Shown here piece by piece: positions 1 to 8,550 of a stretch of 22,607 nucleotides of DNA. The notes beneath the pieces were generated by a model. That model did no database searches, was not told where the DNA came from, and saw only the letters and a program-made list of their open reading frames with translations. Made by a program: the position numbers and the translations under genes. The stretch covers positions 1-22,607 of the forward strand of contig DHHG01000275.1 of assembly GCA_002403175.1 (NCBI GenBank), given 5' to 3'. The DNA comes from Syntrophaceae bacterium UBA4778 (GTDB taxonomy: Bacteria > Desulfobacterota > Syntrophia > Syntrophales > UBA4778). Within the stretch, counting starts at the first letter, position 1. Each line of letters opens with the position of its first letter.

Positions 1-2
1 AA

Positions 3-1211
3 ACCGACCCCTTGTTGCGCCGCTTTTTCAATCTGCCGAAAATGCCGAAGAAATTTCAGCGCGAGTTGAAAGGAATCGGGTCGGGGATTCTCATCAATCC
101 TCAGGGTTACATTCTCACCAACAGCCATGTCGCCAGCGGGGCAAGTAAGATACTGGTAGTGCTGGCCGATGGCCGCGAGTTCAGTGCAAAGCTGATCGGA
201 AGCGATCCGAAAACGGATCTGGCTGTTATTCAAATCTCGGGTGACAAACCTTTCCCTTACTTGAAATTTGCCGATTCCGATAGAGTTATGGTCGGACAAT
301 GGGTCGTTGCCATCGGTCATCCCCGCGGCCTGGACCAGACCGTAACCCAGGGGATCATCAGCGCCATGCACCGGACCGGAATTTCCGATCCGTCAAGCTA
401 TCAGGACTTCCTTCAAACCGATGCCGCGATCAATCCGGGCAACAGCGGCGGCCCTCTTTTGAACCTTGACGGCGCTATTGTGGGGGTCAATTCCGCAATC
501 GCCTCCGCATCCGGAGGATTTGAAGGGATCGGCTTCGCGATCCCCAGCAACATGGCCTTTTATGTAACCAAACAGTTGATGGCGCATGGCAAGGTCGAAA
601 GGGGCTGGTTGGGCGTCAGCGTACAGGATCTCTCGTATGAACAAGCCCGCTCTCTGGGTCTGACATTGCCGAAAGGAGCCCTCGTTTCGGAAGTCGTCAA
701 AGGAGGGCCTGCCGAGAATGCGGGGCTTAGAAAAGGAGATGTAATCCTCGATTATAATAACAGTGAGGTGAAAGATTCCGGCGAACTCAGAAACAATGTG
801 GCTGTCGGCCCGATCGGAAAGGAAGCTGTTATTTCGGTATGGCGAAACGGCAAAAAAGCCAATCTGACCGCGCGCATTGAAAATCTCGACAACGCCATCA
901 AGATCCTCGCTGCTTCAGCAAGAGATCGTCTGGGTGCGGAAGTCCGGCCGGTTACCGCGCAGGAGGCCGAGAAATACGGAATGGAAACGCCTATCGGCGT
1001 TACCGTTTCTTCCCTGTCCAAGGAGAGTCCCCTCCAGGAGGCCGGGATTGAGGTCAATGATATCATCCTGGGGATCAACGGCCAGATGATCGGGGGAACA
1101 GACAATTTCTACAGCATCATCGCCACGGCTCCTTCCAAAAGCAGACTGGCGGTCCTGATCCTCGACCATCGTAGCGGAAATACCGGTTCAGTCACAGTCA
1201 GATTAAAATGA
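3..1211 (+). CDS. HtrA/Deg-family periplasmic serine protease, 5'-truncated by the window edge
   Basis: The reading frame is open to the left edge, so the start, signal peptide and part of the N-terminus lie outside the window; the TTG at 12 is only an internal codon. Counting from that codon, the trypsin-like domain shows the whole catalytic triad: His39 (TNSHV), Asp69 (KTDLAV) and Ser145 (GNSGG). Two PDZ domains follow, at about residues 195-290 and 300-395. This is the DegP/DegQ layout of a periplasmic protease that degrades misfolded envelope proteins. The visible N-terminus (acidic-Pro then RRFF) matches the region just before the protease core in full-length homologues, so perhaps 80-100 residues are missing. 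The protein closely resembles the complete HtrA at 16497-17948 but ends its first half with different PDZ sequence. Next gene is 117 bases downstream on the same strand, probably not in an operon with it. Confidence 0.93.
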   Translation, partial: TDPLLRRFFNLPKMPKKFQRELKGIGSGILINPQGYILTNSHVASGASKILVVLADGREFSAKLIGSDPKTDLAVIQISGDKPFPYLKFADSDRVMVGQWVVAIGHPRGLDQTVTQGIISAMHRTGISDPSSYQDFLQTDAAINPGNSGGPLLNLDGAIVGVNSAIASASGGFEGIGFAIPSNMAFYVTKQLMAHGKVERGWLGVSVQDLSYEQARSLGLTLPKGALVSEVVKGGPAENAGLRKGDVILDYNNSEVKDSGELRNNVAVGPIGKEAVISVWRNGKKANLTARIENLDNAIKILAASARDRLGAEVRPVTAQEAEKYGMETPIGVTVSSLSKESPLQEAGIEVNDIILGINGQMIGGTDNFYSIIATAPSKSRLAVLILDHRSGNTGSVTVRLK

Positions 1212-1328
1212 GCTTTTGGCCCGATTTTTCCAAGCATTTGCGTTTGAATCTCGTGCGTTGCACTAACGCAGCAATATTTTACCTCTTGATGCAAGATTAT
1301 AAAAACGCGTAACCACCGGGAGCTTACA

Positions 1329-1760
1329 ATGTCCAGCCCTGCAAGCTTTGCCAAACATCCCTTCCATCCGATGCTGGTCGTATTTCCGATTGGACTCTGG
1401 ATTTTCTCGTTTATATCGGACCTGATATTCTGGTTCGGCTGGGGAGGCGATATCTGGCCAGCCTTGTCGATAAGGGTTATGGCCGGCGGAATCGTTGGGG
1501 CACTCCTGGCAGCCATACCGGGCTTTATCGATTTTCTCACCCTGAGCGGGAGACCTCGCACCATATCCGCTTACCACCTCACCATCAATCTCTGCCTTGT
1601 CGTCCTCTTTGCTTTCGATTTTGGATTACGAGCCGGAGGTTTCTCCGTTGCCCCATGGCCTCTTCTGGTTTCCTTCATTGGCGTAATCGGGCTCGCTATT
1701 TCCGGTTGGCTTGGAGGCGAACTGGTTTACGTGCACGGAATAGCAGTAGAGAGGAAATAA
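1329..1760 (+). CDS. DUF2231-family integral membrane protein
   Basis: This is a 143-residue, very hydrophobic protein with about four membrane spans (roughly residues 18-40, 48-70, 82-100 and 107-128). The start is the ATG at 1329, preceded by GGGAG. The opening KHPFHPMLVVFPIG and the later YHL and YVHG are typical of the DUF2231 family, whose function is not established. Histidines sit at the ends of membrane helices (KHPFHP, AYHLTIN), a pattern also seen in membrane heme proteins, so heme binding is possible but unproven here. Members of this family are often near cytochrome genes, and the respiratory operon begins 287 bases downstream. The two are separated by a palindromic element, so co-transcription is doubtful. 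Family assignment is by recognition of the conserved sequence pattern. Confidence 0.8.
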   Translation: MSSPASFAKHPFHPMLVVFPIGLWIFSFISDLIFWFGWGGDIWPALSIRVMAGGIVGALLAAIPGFIDFLTLSGRPRTISAYHLTINLCLVVLFAFDFGLRAGGFSVAPWPLLVSFIGVIGLAISGWLGGELVYVHGIAVERK

Positions 1761-1803
1761 AACAGTATACCAAACTCGATTCCCGTCAGTCTGCGAATGC
1801 CTC

Positions 1804-1985
1804 AGAGCTTGTCCGTAAATAACGTTGCCCAAGATCGCGCCCGGATTTGCGTTAGATTTTTTCGGCTCGATTGAGCAAAACCGCAGTCGTAGCAACGCTA
1901 CGTCGAGGATTTTGCGATTGAGACACGGGGAAAGATGACGTGAAGACGGGATGCGAGATGGCAAGGTTATTTACGGACAAGCTCT
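1804..1985. repeat. 182-bp palindromic fold-back element (MITE-like)
   Basis: The ends are 26-bp inverted repeats that match at 25 of 26 positions: 1804-1829 begins AGAGCTTGTCCGTAAATAAC and 1960-1985 is its reverse complement with one mismatch. The centre is a second hairpin at 1875-1915 with GCAAAA/TTTTGC ends and a CGTAGC-AAC-GCTACG tip. The midpoint of the ends (1894.5) and the midpoint of the central hairpin (1895) coincide, and the regions between are diverged complements. The element is therefore one large imperfect palindrome. I see no long open reading frame and no clear target-site duplication. It lies between the DUF2231 gene and the respiratory operon. Its architecture fits a non-autonomous MITE or a large REP/BIME-type repeat; multicopy status cannot be tested from one window. 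Confidence 0.8.
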
Positions 1986-2047
1986 TAATCAACACCATTG
2001 CCTTTCCTGATTCTAAATAACTTTGCTTTGTTCAGAGGGAGATTGCC

Positions 2048-2578
2048 ATGAACATCCTTAGGGGAATATTCGTTTTACTTATCATAGAGGTTCTGGTCAT
2101 CCTGGGATTCATCTATTCCGGAATGTACGATGTCTCGGCCCTTCGTTCCGAACCCGCCCCTGTTTATTGGATTCTGCAGAAGACAAGGGAGCGGAGTGTT
2201 CTTTACCATTCATCCGGAATTCAAGCCCCGGCCGGTTTTTCTTCCCTTAAACCGACAGAAGGCCTCGGACATTATCAGGAGATGTGCAAGGGGTGTCACG
2301 GAGCCCCTGGCGTTGAGCCTTCCGAGATAGCGATGGGCCTCAATCCAGGCCCACCCGACCTGAAAGAGGCGGCAGGAGAATTGCAGCCTTCCGTACTTTT
2401 CTGGATTGTAAAAAACGGGATCAAAATGACCGGCATGCCTGCCTTTGCACCCACGCACAATGACGAATCCATTTGGAAAATAGTCGCATTTCTTCAACAT
2501 CTTCCCAAGATATCGGAAGAGGAATACGGGGCCATGGTGAAAAAAATGGGGAAAATGAATAAACATAACCACCATTAA
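2048..2578 (+). CDS. Membrane-anchored monoheme cytochrome c, first gene of the ACIII-oxidase operon
   Basis: This 176-residue protein has an uncleaved N-terminal membrane anchor (about residues 5-25) followed by a periplasmic class-I cytochrome c domain. One CxxCH heme site is present (C80, C83, H84, in EMCKGCHGAPG), and Met130 in KMTGMPAF is the likely sixth iron ligand. The tail ends in a His-rich stretch (KHNHH). The start ATG at 2048 follows a good AGAGGGAG ribosome site. It lies 18 bases upstream of actB and so begins the operon. Its place outside the usual act gene order suggests an electron carrier between ACIII and the oxidase, or an accessory subunit. It resembles the monoheme cytochromes often found with ACIII, but it is not the ActE-like gene, which lies at 12634. 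Confidence 0.88.
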   Translation: MNILRGIFVLLIIEVLVILGFIYSGMYDVSALRSEPAPVYWILQKTRERSVLYHSSGIQAPAGFSSLKPTEGLGHYQEMCKGCHGAPGVEPSEIAMGLNPGPPDLKEAAGELQPSVLFWIVKNGIKMTGMPAFAPTHNDESIWKIVAFLQHLPKISEEEYGAMVKKMGKMNKHNHH

Positions 2579-2596
2579 CAGGTTGGCTCAGCGCTT

Positions 2597-5503
2597 ATGA
2601 AATTCACACGCCGGAATTTTTTGAAGCTCACTGCCCTGGGCGGGATGACCATTGCCGGCGAGCACGCGATCAGCAAGGCAGGCCGGCTTGTCCCTTATGT
2701 GATCCCACCGGAGCGGCTTGCCCCCGTTGAGTGGCATACGATCGCAACGACCTGCCGGGAATGCCCGGCAGGATGCGGCATGCACATCTGGCATCGGGAC
2801 GGCAGAATTACCAAGGCGGAAGGGAACCCCGTCAACCCCATTAATCATGGAGGGCTTTGTGCCAGAGGCCAATCGGCCTTGCAGGGCGTCTATGATCCCG
2901 ACCGGATAAAACATGTCCTGTTCCGAAAACGGGGGGGCCCTTTCAAAAAGTCGACCTTTGAAAATGCCTTAACCGAAATCGTTCCGCATCTCAAGAATGC
3001 CAGGGGCAGGGTTTCCATCCTGAGCAGACTGGAAACCGGAACGCTCGCCGAGATCATGACCGAATTTCTGAAGGCGTTCAGCTCCGACCGCCTGATCTTT
3101 GCCGAGGCTTTTCATTACGGTCCGATACGCAAAGCGAATGCAGCCCTATTCGGAAGGGAGGTGATCCCCAAATATCGTCTGGATCGATGCAATTACATCC
3201 TGAGCTTTGGAGCCGATTTCCTGGAGACATGGATCTCCAATGTAGAGTTCGCCAACCAGTTCTCCGCCATGCATTCACTCAGAAACGGCAAAATCGGCTA
3301 TTTCACCTATATCGGCCCCCGCCGGTCCATGACAGCCTGCAATGCCGATGATTTCCTGCAGATCCCTCTACTCGATCAATCCATTGCCGCTCTCGCCCTG
3401 CTGAAAATCATGCAGGAGCAGAATTATTTTCGGCAGGGTTCAAACCTCGTTTCATCTTTGGTCGGCAATCTCAACCTGAATGCAATGCATTCCCGGGTGC
3501 CGGTCGATCGTCTCCGGAAAATCGCTACAGACTTTATGCGGGCAGAGGACAGTGTCGCCCTGGCATGTCCGACTGCAGGAGGCGGGCACGGGGTTGAGGG
3601 CCTGGCTTTTGTGGCAGCGATTCTTAATGCAGCCGCAGACAAGCACGGAGATGTGATCGATCTGACAAGACCTCATGCCCTGTCCAGGACGGCTGATGAT
3701 GCTGCGATCAACCGTTTTCTGGATGAAATTACAGAGAGGGATGTCCTGATCATTCATCAGACAAATCCCGTCTATCACCGCCCCGGATCAGAAAGGGCCA
3801 TCCTCAGAGCAGGGCTGGTAATCTACTGCGGAACCATGCTGAACGAAACGGCTGCCATTTCCGATTGGGTTATCCCTGAAACCAGCGATCTGGAATCCTG
3901 GGGAGATTATGAGCCCTACCCCGGAATATACAATCTGATGCAGCCGACTATGCGCCCGCAACCGGGGTCACTAGAGGCCGGGGATATCTTTCTGAACATG
4001 GCTTCAGCTGCGGGGAAACCGCTTCGCCGGGAACGAAACGAACCTGAAATAAAAACTACCTACGATTGGGTCCGGAATCGGTTTGAGCGTTTGCATAAAA
4101 ATAGGGAGTGGGAGGAATCCCTTCAGCACGGGGGGATTTGGAAAGAGGAGGAAGCAAATCACAGCCGACAGCTTCACGGGTCATTACGCGATGGTGACCT
4201 TCCCGGCATACTTGAACGAAGTCAAAAACCGGAGAGCCTTTCAGAAAACCAGGCGGAATTATGGCTTTGGCCTTCGGTCATGCTCTTCGATGGGCGGGTG
4301 TCCAACAGGGGATGGCTGCAGGAAAATCCGGAGCCCGCCAGCACGGTCGTCTGGGGAAGCTGGATCGATATTCATCCGGACAAGGCCAAAAGGCTCGGGA
4401 TTGCGCACGGGGACGTGATCGAGCTGTCGAAAGGAGAAAGGCGGATACAAGCGCCGGCGCGTCTGACCGATGATGTTTTTCCCGATACGGTCTCTCTGGC
4501 TTTGGGCCAGGGGCACACGGCCCTCGGCAAAATCGCTTCCGGACTAGGTGCAAACGGTTTTCTTCTGTTCCCTTCTTTGCGCAATAGTCCAAAAGACAGG
4601 AGTGAAGATTTTTTTGGGCGTGTTGTGATCCGGAAGACGGGGCGAAAAGAGGATATCATTACTGCTATGACCCAGCGCGATCAGCACGGCAGAGATCTGT
4701 TGAGGTGGAAAACACTGAATGAGATCAAGTTGAGGAACCCGGGGCTCATAAGGCTTCCCCTTAAGGAAGGGTATTCGGATCGGGTTGACTTGTATCCTCC
4801 GCACGAGCACCGGGGTCACCGCTGGGCGATGGTGGTCGACCTTCAGCGCTGTATCGGATGCCAGGCCTGCGCCGTTGCCTGTTACGCCGAGAACAACCTG
4901 TTTGTTGTCGGTAGGAAGCAGATGAAATGGAGCCGAAACATGCCGTGGCTGCGGATTGTCCCCTATCGTCATCCGGAGAAAAAAGAACGGATCGCCTGGC
5001 TTCCTATGCTCTGTCAGCATTGCGACAGCGCTCCCTGTGAACCGGTCTGTCCCGTCTTTGCGGCCGTGAACAATGAAGAGGGATTGAATGCCCAGATTTA
5101 CAACCGCTGCATCGGGACACGTTATTGTTCCAACAACTGTCCGTACAAGGTACGCCGCTTCAATTTTCTGAACACGCACTGGGAACCTCCGCTCGACCGG
5201 CAGCTCAATCCGGAAGTAACTGTCCGATGCCGGGGTGTAATGGAGAAATGCACATTTTGCGTCCAGCGTATCCGCAACGCGGAATACCGGGCCGTCCGGG
5301 AGAACCGGCCGGTGCGGGACGGCGAGATACAGCCCGCCTGTGCTCAGTCCTGTCCGGCAAAAGTATATACGTTCGGAGATCTGCTCGATCCCGAATCGAA
5401 GGTCAGCAGGATCATCCATCATGATCCCAGGCGGTATCAGGTGTTGCAGGAATTGAATACGAAACCGGCGGTGATTTACCTCTATAAAATAGAGCAAGAT
5501 TAA
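2597..5503 (+). CDS. actB: ActB: alternative complex III iron-sulfur subunit (MopB-like domain fused to a ferredoxin-like domain)
   Basis: This is the 968-residue large periplasmic electron-transfer subunit of ACIII. The N-terminus carries a twin-arginine export signal (TRRNFLK, then a hydrophobic stretch). Residues about 45-680 form a molybdopterin-oxidoreductase-like fold, with the ActB-typical NETAAISDWVIPE and LESWGD segments. Residues about 730-930 are a four-cluster ferredoxin-like domain with Cys at 752/755/758/762, 806/809/814/818, 838/844/848 and 885/888/915/919. In the third motif Thr841 stands where a cluster Cys would be, which is the known ActB signature for one [3Fe-4S] cluster. 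Unusually, the N-terminal C53-x2-C56-x3-C60...C88 motif is intact, which would bind an extra [4Fe-4S] cluster; well-studied ActB proteins lack it. Order and spacing (18 bases after the cytochrome gene, before actC-actD) support ACIII. A Psr/Phs-like reductase is the alternative, made unlikely by actF and actA next door. Confidence 0.93.
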   Translation: MKFTRRNFLKLTALGGMTIAGEHAISKAGRLVPYVIPPERLAPVEWHTIATTCRECPAGCGMHIWHRDGRITKAEGNPVNPINHGGLCARGQSALQGVYDPDRIKHVLFRKRGGPFKKSTFENALTEIVPHLKNARGRVSILSRLETGTLAEIMTEFLKAFSSDRLIFAEAFHYGPIRKANAALFGREVIPKYRLDRCNYILSFGADFLETWISNVEFANQFSAMHSLRNGKIGYFTYIGPRRSMTACNADDFLQIPLLDQSIAALALLKIMQEQNYFRQGSNLVSSLVGNLNLNAMHSRVPVDRLRKIATDFMRAEDSVALACPTAGGGHGVEGLAFVAAILNAAADKHGDVIDLTRPHALSRTADDAAINRFLDEITERDVLIIHQTNPVYHRPGSERAILRAGLVIYCGTMLNETAAISDWVIPETSDLESWGDYEPYPGIYNLMQPTMRPQPGSLEAGDIFLNMASAAGKPLRRERNEPEIKTTYDWVRNRFERLHKNREWEESLQHGGIWKEEEANHSRQLHGSLRDGDLPGILERSQKPESLSENQAELWLWPSVMLFDGRVSNRGWLQENPEPASTVVWGSWIDIHPDKAKRLGIAHGDVIELSKGERRIQAPARLTDDVFPDTVSLALGQGHTALGKIASGLGANGFLLFPSLRNSPKDRSEDFFGRVVIRKTGRKEDIITAMTQRDQHGRDLLRWKTLNEIKLRNPGLIRLPLKEGYSDRVDLYPPHEHRGHRWAMVVDLQRCIGCQACAVACYAENNLFVVGRKQMKWSRNMPWLRIVPYRHPEKKERIAWLPMLCQHCDSAPCEPVCPVFAAVNNEEGLNAQIYNRCIGTRYCSNNCPYKVRRFNFLNTHWEPPLDRQLNPEVTVRCRGVMEKCTFCVQRIRNAEYRAVRENRPVRDGEIQPACAQSCPAKVYTFGDLLDPESKVSRIIHHDPRRYQVLQELNTKPAVIYLYKIEQD

Positions 5504-5512
5504 AAGGGCAAG

Positions 5513-5551
5513 GGTTCGAGGGGTCGATGGATGTACTTCTTTTCCCTTGGA
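5513..5551. repeat. Imperfect inverted repeat between actB and actCD
   Basis: In the 79-base gap between actB and the actC-actD gene, GGTTCGAGGGGTC (from 5513) and GGACCCTTGAACC (5539-5551) can pair imperfectly into a hairpin. The nonamer TTCGAGGGG (5515-5523) recurs at 12250-12258, in another gap of the same operon. No U-tract follows, so this is not a standard terminator. It could be a transcript-processing or stability element, or a small dispersed repeat. Confidence 0.45.
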
Positions 5552-5582
5552 CCCTTGAACCAAGATAATAAGAAGGGTAAGT

Positions 5583-7487
5583 ATGCCCGATTTCACCTAT
5601 TCTCAAATCGACGACGATGTCTTCCAGGCAACCCAGCGTCCGCCTCGCATCTATTTTCTTGCGGTGGGGCTGCTCGGTCTTGGAATTGTTATTGCCGCCA
5701 TGCTCTGGCTCAATCAGGTCAAGATGGGGATGGGTGTTACCAATCTTCACCAGCCGGTTGACTGGGGAGTCTACATAGGAAATTTCGTCTACTGGGTCGG
5801 TCTCGCCCATTCCGGGACGCTTATCTCCGCCATCTTCTTCCTGGCCCGCGCAAAATGGCGCGATGCCGTCTCGCGGGCGACAGAAGCCATGACCATTATC
5901 TGCATCATGATCGCCGGAATGTTCCCGCTTATCCATCTCGGACGGTTCTGGGTTTTTTACTTCATCATTCCGTATCCAAGCCAGAGACAAATCTGGCCGA
6001 ATTTTATCAGCCCTCTTGTATGGGACGTACTCGCCATCAGCACCTATTTCATTGTCAGTACTATTTTCTTCTTCGTCGGCCTGATCCCCGATTTGGCTGC
6101 GTTCCGGGATACCTGCGAACGGACACTCGGACCGAAACACTGGAAAACCAGACTCTATCGTACTTTATCTCTCGACTGGTCGGGCGCGGGCTCTCAGTGG
6201 CGGCATTACCGGCGCAGCTATCTCTACTTTGCCGCACTCGTGACCCCCCTCGTCATCTCCGTCCATTCCATCGTTTCCTGGGATTTTGCCATGAGTAATC
6301 TGAGCGGCTGGCATTCCACCCTGTTCGCCCCCTACTTCGTCGCCGGAGCGATTCATTCGGGTCTGGCGATGGCTTTTATTCTCCTCATTCCGATCCGCCG
6401 CTGGCTGAATCTGAAACACCTGATCCGGATTCATCATCTGGAGATGATCGCAAAAACGCTCCTGGTTACCACGTGCATCATGGCGTATTCCTATGCAGTA
6501 GAATACCTGCTGACCCTGTATGGCGGTGATAAATTCGATGTTCAATATGCAAACTGGCGCGCTACCGGAGGCATCGCTCCCATTTACTGGTCTCTGTTTT
6601 TTTTCAATGTGCTCGCACCCCTTTCACTCGTATTTCAAAAAAACCGTCAAAATACGACCATCCTGTTTGCAGTAGGAATCCTGGTCAATATAGGGATGTG
6701 GCTTGAACGGGCAATGATCGTGACGGGCTCTCTGGCACACGATTTTATGCCGCACAACTGGAGCGCTTACCTCCCCAATGACCTCACCGAAATTGGAATC
6801 ACAATCGGTTCCTTCTGCTTTCTATTTTTCTTTTATTCCATCTTCGCGAAAACGCTTCCCGTAATTGCGACAGCCGATGTCAAGTCCTTACTGGCAGAGG
6901 AACAGACGAAGGGGATTACGGCCCAGCCGCCAACACAGCAGGATATTAGAGGACGTATTACGCAGAACCTACCCCCCGGTTACGGCATGGTCCGGGGAAT
7001 TTACAACAATGCCGGTATGCTTCTGGAGTCAGTCAAAAAGCTCAGAACGGCAGGTTTCAGGCAGATCGAATATTTCTCTCCGGTAAAGCTGGAGAAAGTA
7101 GCCGATTTCCTGGGACATCATAAAAGCCCCGTCCGGTTCTGGACTCTGGCCGGCGCTTTGACGGGCCTCATAGGCGGATTCAGCCTTGCTATCGGTTCGG
7201 CCGGTATCAACGGGCTGATCGTCGGCGGGAAGCACCCGGTATCGCTGATACCATACTGCATCCCCGGTTTTGAGGGACTGATCCTGCTGGGCGCCCTGGC
7301 CAATCTCACCGGCTTCATCGTGCACACCTGGTCGTACGGCCGGAAATACGTTCCCTATGATCCGCGATTCAGCCGGGACGGGTTCGCCGTGGTGGCATTA
7401 TGCCGGAAAGACGAATTGAGCAGCTTGAAAGCCGTCATGGCTGAAACACATCCGGAGGAGACACATGTCGCCGAACGCCGTACATGA
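5583..7487 (+). CDS. actC-actD: ActC-ActD fusion: NrfD-family quinol-oxidising membrane subunit with a C-terminal DUF3341 domain
   Basis: This single 634-residue frame joins two ACIII subunits that are normally separate. Residues about 1-445 are ActC, an NrfD/PsrC-type protein of roughly ten membrane spans that forms a quinol site on the periplasmic side. Its family segments are visible: AHSGTLISAIFFLAR, TEAMTI, FPLIHLGRFW and SPLVWDVLAISTY. Residues about 465-630 are ActD (DUF3341), starting near GYGMVRGIYNN, with two membrane spans and the conserved PVRFWTLAGALTG segment. A linker of about 20 residues rich in Gln and Thr lies between. The ATG at 5583 follows AAGAAGGG. The 3' end overlaps actF by 23 bases, so translation is probably coupled. 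There is no stop codon or frame change at the junction, so this is a true in-frame fusion as sequenced. Confidence 0.92.
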   Translation: MPDFTYSQIDDDVFQATQRPPRIYFLAVGLLGLGIVIAAMLWLNQVKMGMGVTNLHQPVDWGVYIGNFVYWVGLAHSGTLISAIFFLARAKWRDAVSRATEAMTIICIMIAGMFPLIHLGRFWVFYFIIPYPSQRQIWPNFISPLVWDVLAISTYFIVSTIFFFVGLIPDLAAFRDTCERTLGPKHWKTRLYRTLSLDWSGAGSQWRHYRRSYLYFAALVTPLVISVHSIVSWDFAMSNLSGWHSTLFAPYFVAGAIHSGLAMAFILLIPIRRWLNLKHLIRIHHLEMIAKTLLVTTCIMAYSYAVEYLLTLYGGDKFDVQYANWRATGGIAPIYWSLFFFNVLAPLSLVFQKNRQNTTILFAVGILVNIGMWLERAMIVTGSLAHDFMPHNWSAYLPNDLTEIGITIGSFCFLFFFYSIFAKTLPVIATADVKSLLAEEQTKGITAQPPTQQDIRGRITQNLPPGYGMVRGIYNNAGMLLESVKKLRTAGFRQIEYFSPVKLEKVADFLGHHKSPVRFWTLAGALTGLIGGFSLAIGSAGINGLIVGGKHPVSLIPYCIPGFEGLILLGALANLTGFIVHTWSYGRKYVPYDPRFSRDGFAVVALCRKDELSSLKAVMAETHPEETHVAERRT

Positions 7488-8550
7488 AGGGCGTAGCTAT
7501 CTTTTCCTTTGCGCTCTGGTTCTATTTCTGGGTGGTGTAATAACCTGGTTTCTGCTGCTTATTTTTGGAGACGCTACAAGGGCCTGGAGGGTTCTGCTGA
7601 TCAACTTTCTGTACTTTACACCCCTAGCAACCGGTCTCGTAACCTGGTCTGCTATCGTGATTGCCTCGAAAGGGTACTGGGCCGGAGAAGCCGAGCGATT
7701 GACCTGGACCGGATTCGGCTTTCTTATACCCTCATTCATTCTCCTGATTGCGCTCTGGATCGGGAGCCCGCAATGGGCTCCCTGGTACGACAACCCAACG
7801 GAGAAAGGTTTCTGGCTCAACAACACATTCCTTTTTATCCGAGATACGGTGGCACTCCTTGCATTCTGGATCTGTGCAGCCTGGTACCTCTGCCGGCGGT
7901 GGACCGGACGGGTGCGATCCATAATGCCGGCTGCGATTCTGATTATCATGTACTGCGTTGTTTTTTCTCTGATCGGCTTCGATCTGGTCATGGCCCTTAC
8001 GCCGATCTGGTCCAGCGCCATTTTCGGCGCGTATTTTTTTATTTCCGGGCTCTACAATGCGGTGGCTCTCTGGGCTCTGCTGGCTGTATTTCGCCCGCAA
8101 TTCGGAAGCGAGATCCGCAGCGATTTTGGGAAGCTGATCATCACCTTCAGTATTCTTTCCGCTTATTTCTTTTTCATGCAATTACTGACGATCTGGTACG
8201 AAAATTTTCCCAGGGAAACGAGCTATGTCGTGGCCAGGATGAATTACAAAGGATGGAATGCCGTCAGCCTGGCTCTCGTCATTATTCTGTATCTCGCTCC
8301 GGTCGTTCTCCTTCTGACCGCCTGGGCGAAACGGAATCGCCTATGGCTGGGTGCTGTCGCGCTACTTCTTCTAATCGGTATCTGGCTTCAACGCTGGTGG
8401 CTTGTCATGCCTGGATTGCTGCCTCAGGTACAATTTGGAGGGACGGAAATCGCCGGGATATCAACAGTACTGGGCTTGATGGGAATCGGCATGCATACGG
8501 CAAGTAAACACTTGCCCGCTATCCCCGCAGAAAAGGAAGCAGGGCCATGA
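7465..8550 (+). CDS. actF: ActF: second quinone-binding-type membrane subunit of ACIII
   Basis: The product is 361 residues with about ten membrane spans and short loops. It is the ActC-related ActF protein of alternative complex III. Recognised family features include the buried acidic segment GFDLVMALTPIWSSAIFGAYFF, LTIWYENFPRET and the Arg/Trp-rich helix near GIWLQRWWLVMPG. ActF packs against ActC in known ACIII structures and is proposed to take part in proton movement; whether ACIII pumps protons is debated. The ATG at 7465 follows GGAGGAGA and lies inside the end of actCD (23-base overlap). At the other end it overlaps actA by 4 bases (ATGA). This tight packing indicates one transcript and balanced subunit synthesis. 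The order B-CD-F-A differs from the common A-B-C-D-E-F order. Confidence 0.9.
   Translation: MSPNAVHEGRSYLFLCALVLFLGGVITWFLLLIFGDATRAWRVLLINFLYFTPLATGLVTWSAIVIASKGYWAGEAERLTWTGFGFLIPSFILLIALWIGSPQWAPWYDNPTEKGFWLNNTFLFIRDTVALLAFWICAAWYLCRRWTGRVRSIMPAAILIIMYCVVFSLIGFDLVMALTPIWSSAIFGAYFFISGLYNAVALWALLAVFRPQFGSEIRSDFGKLIITFSILSAYFFFMQLLTIWYENFPRETSYVVARMNYKGWNAVSLALVIILYLAPVVLLLTAWAKRNRLWLGAVALLLLIGIWLQRWWLVMPGLLPQVQFGGTEIAGISTVLGLMGIGMHTASKHLPAIPAEKEAGP

Noticed and set aside
2597..5503. Polysulfide/thiosulfate reductase (Psr/Phs) interpretation of the MopB-FeS-NrfD genes
   Set aside because: The fused MopB-ferredoxin architecture, the Thr841 substitution and the adjoining ActD domain, ActF and pentaheme ActA identify ACIII.
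4544..5596. Long minus-strand open frame of 350 codons opposite actB
   Set aside because: It lies wholly opposite the Fe-S domain of actB, whose cluster motifs prove the plus frame. No family resemblance or ribosome site is seen; it is an antisense shadow.
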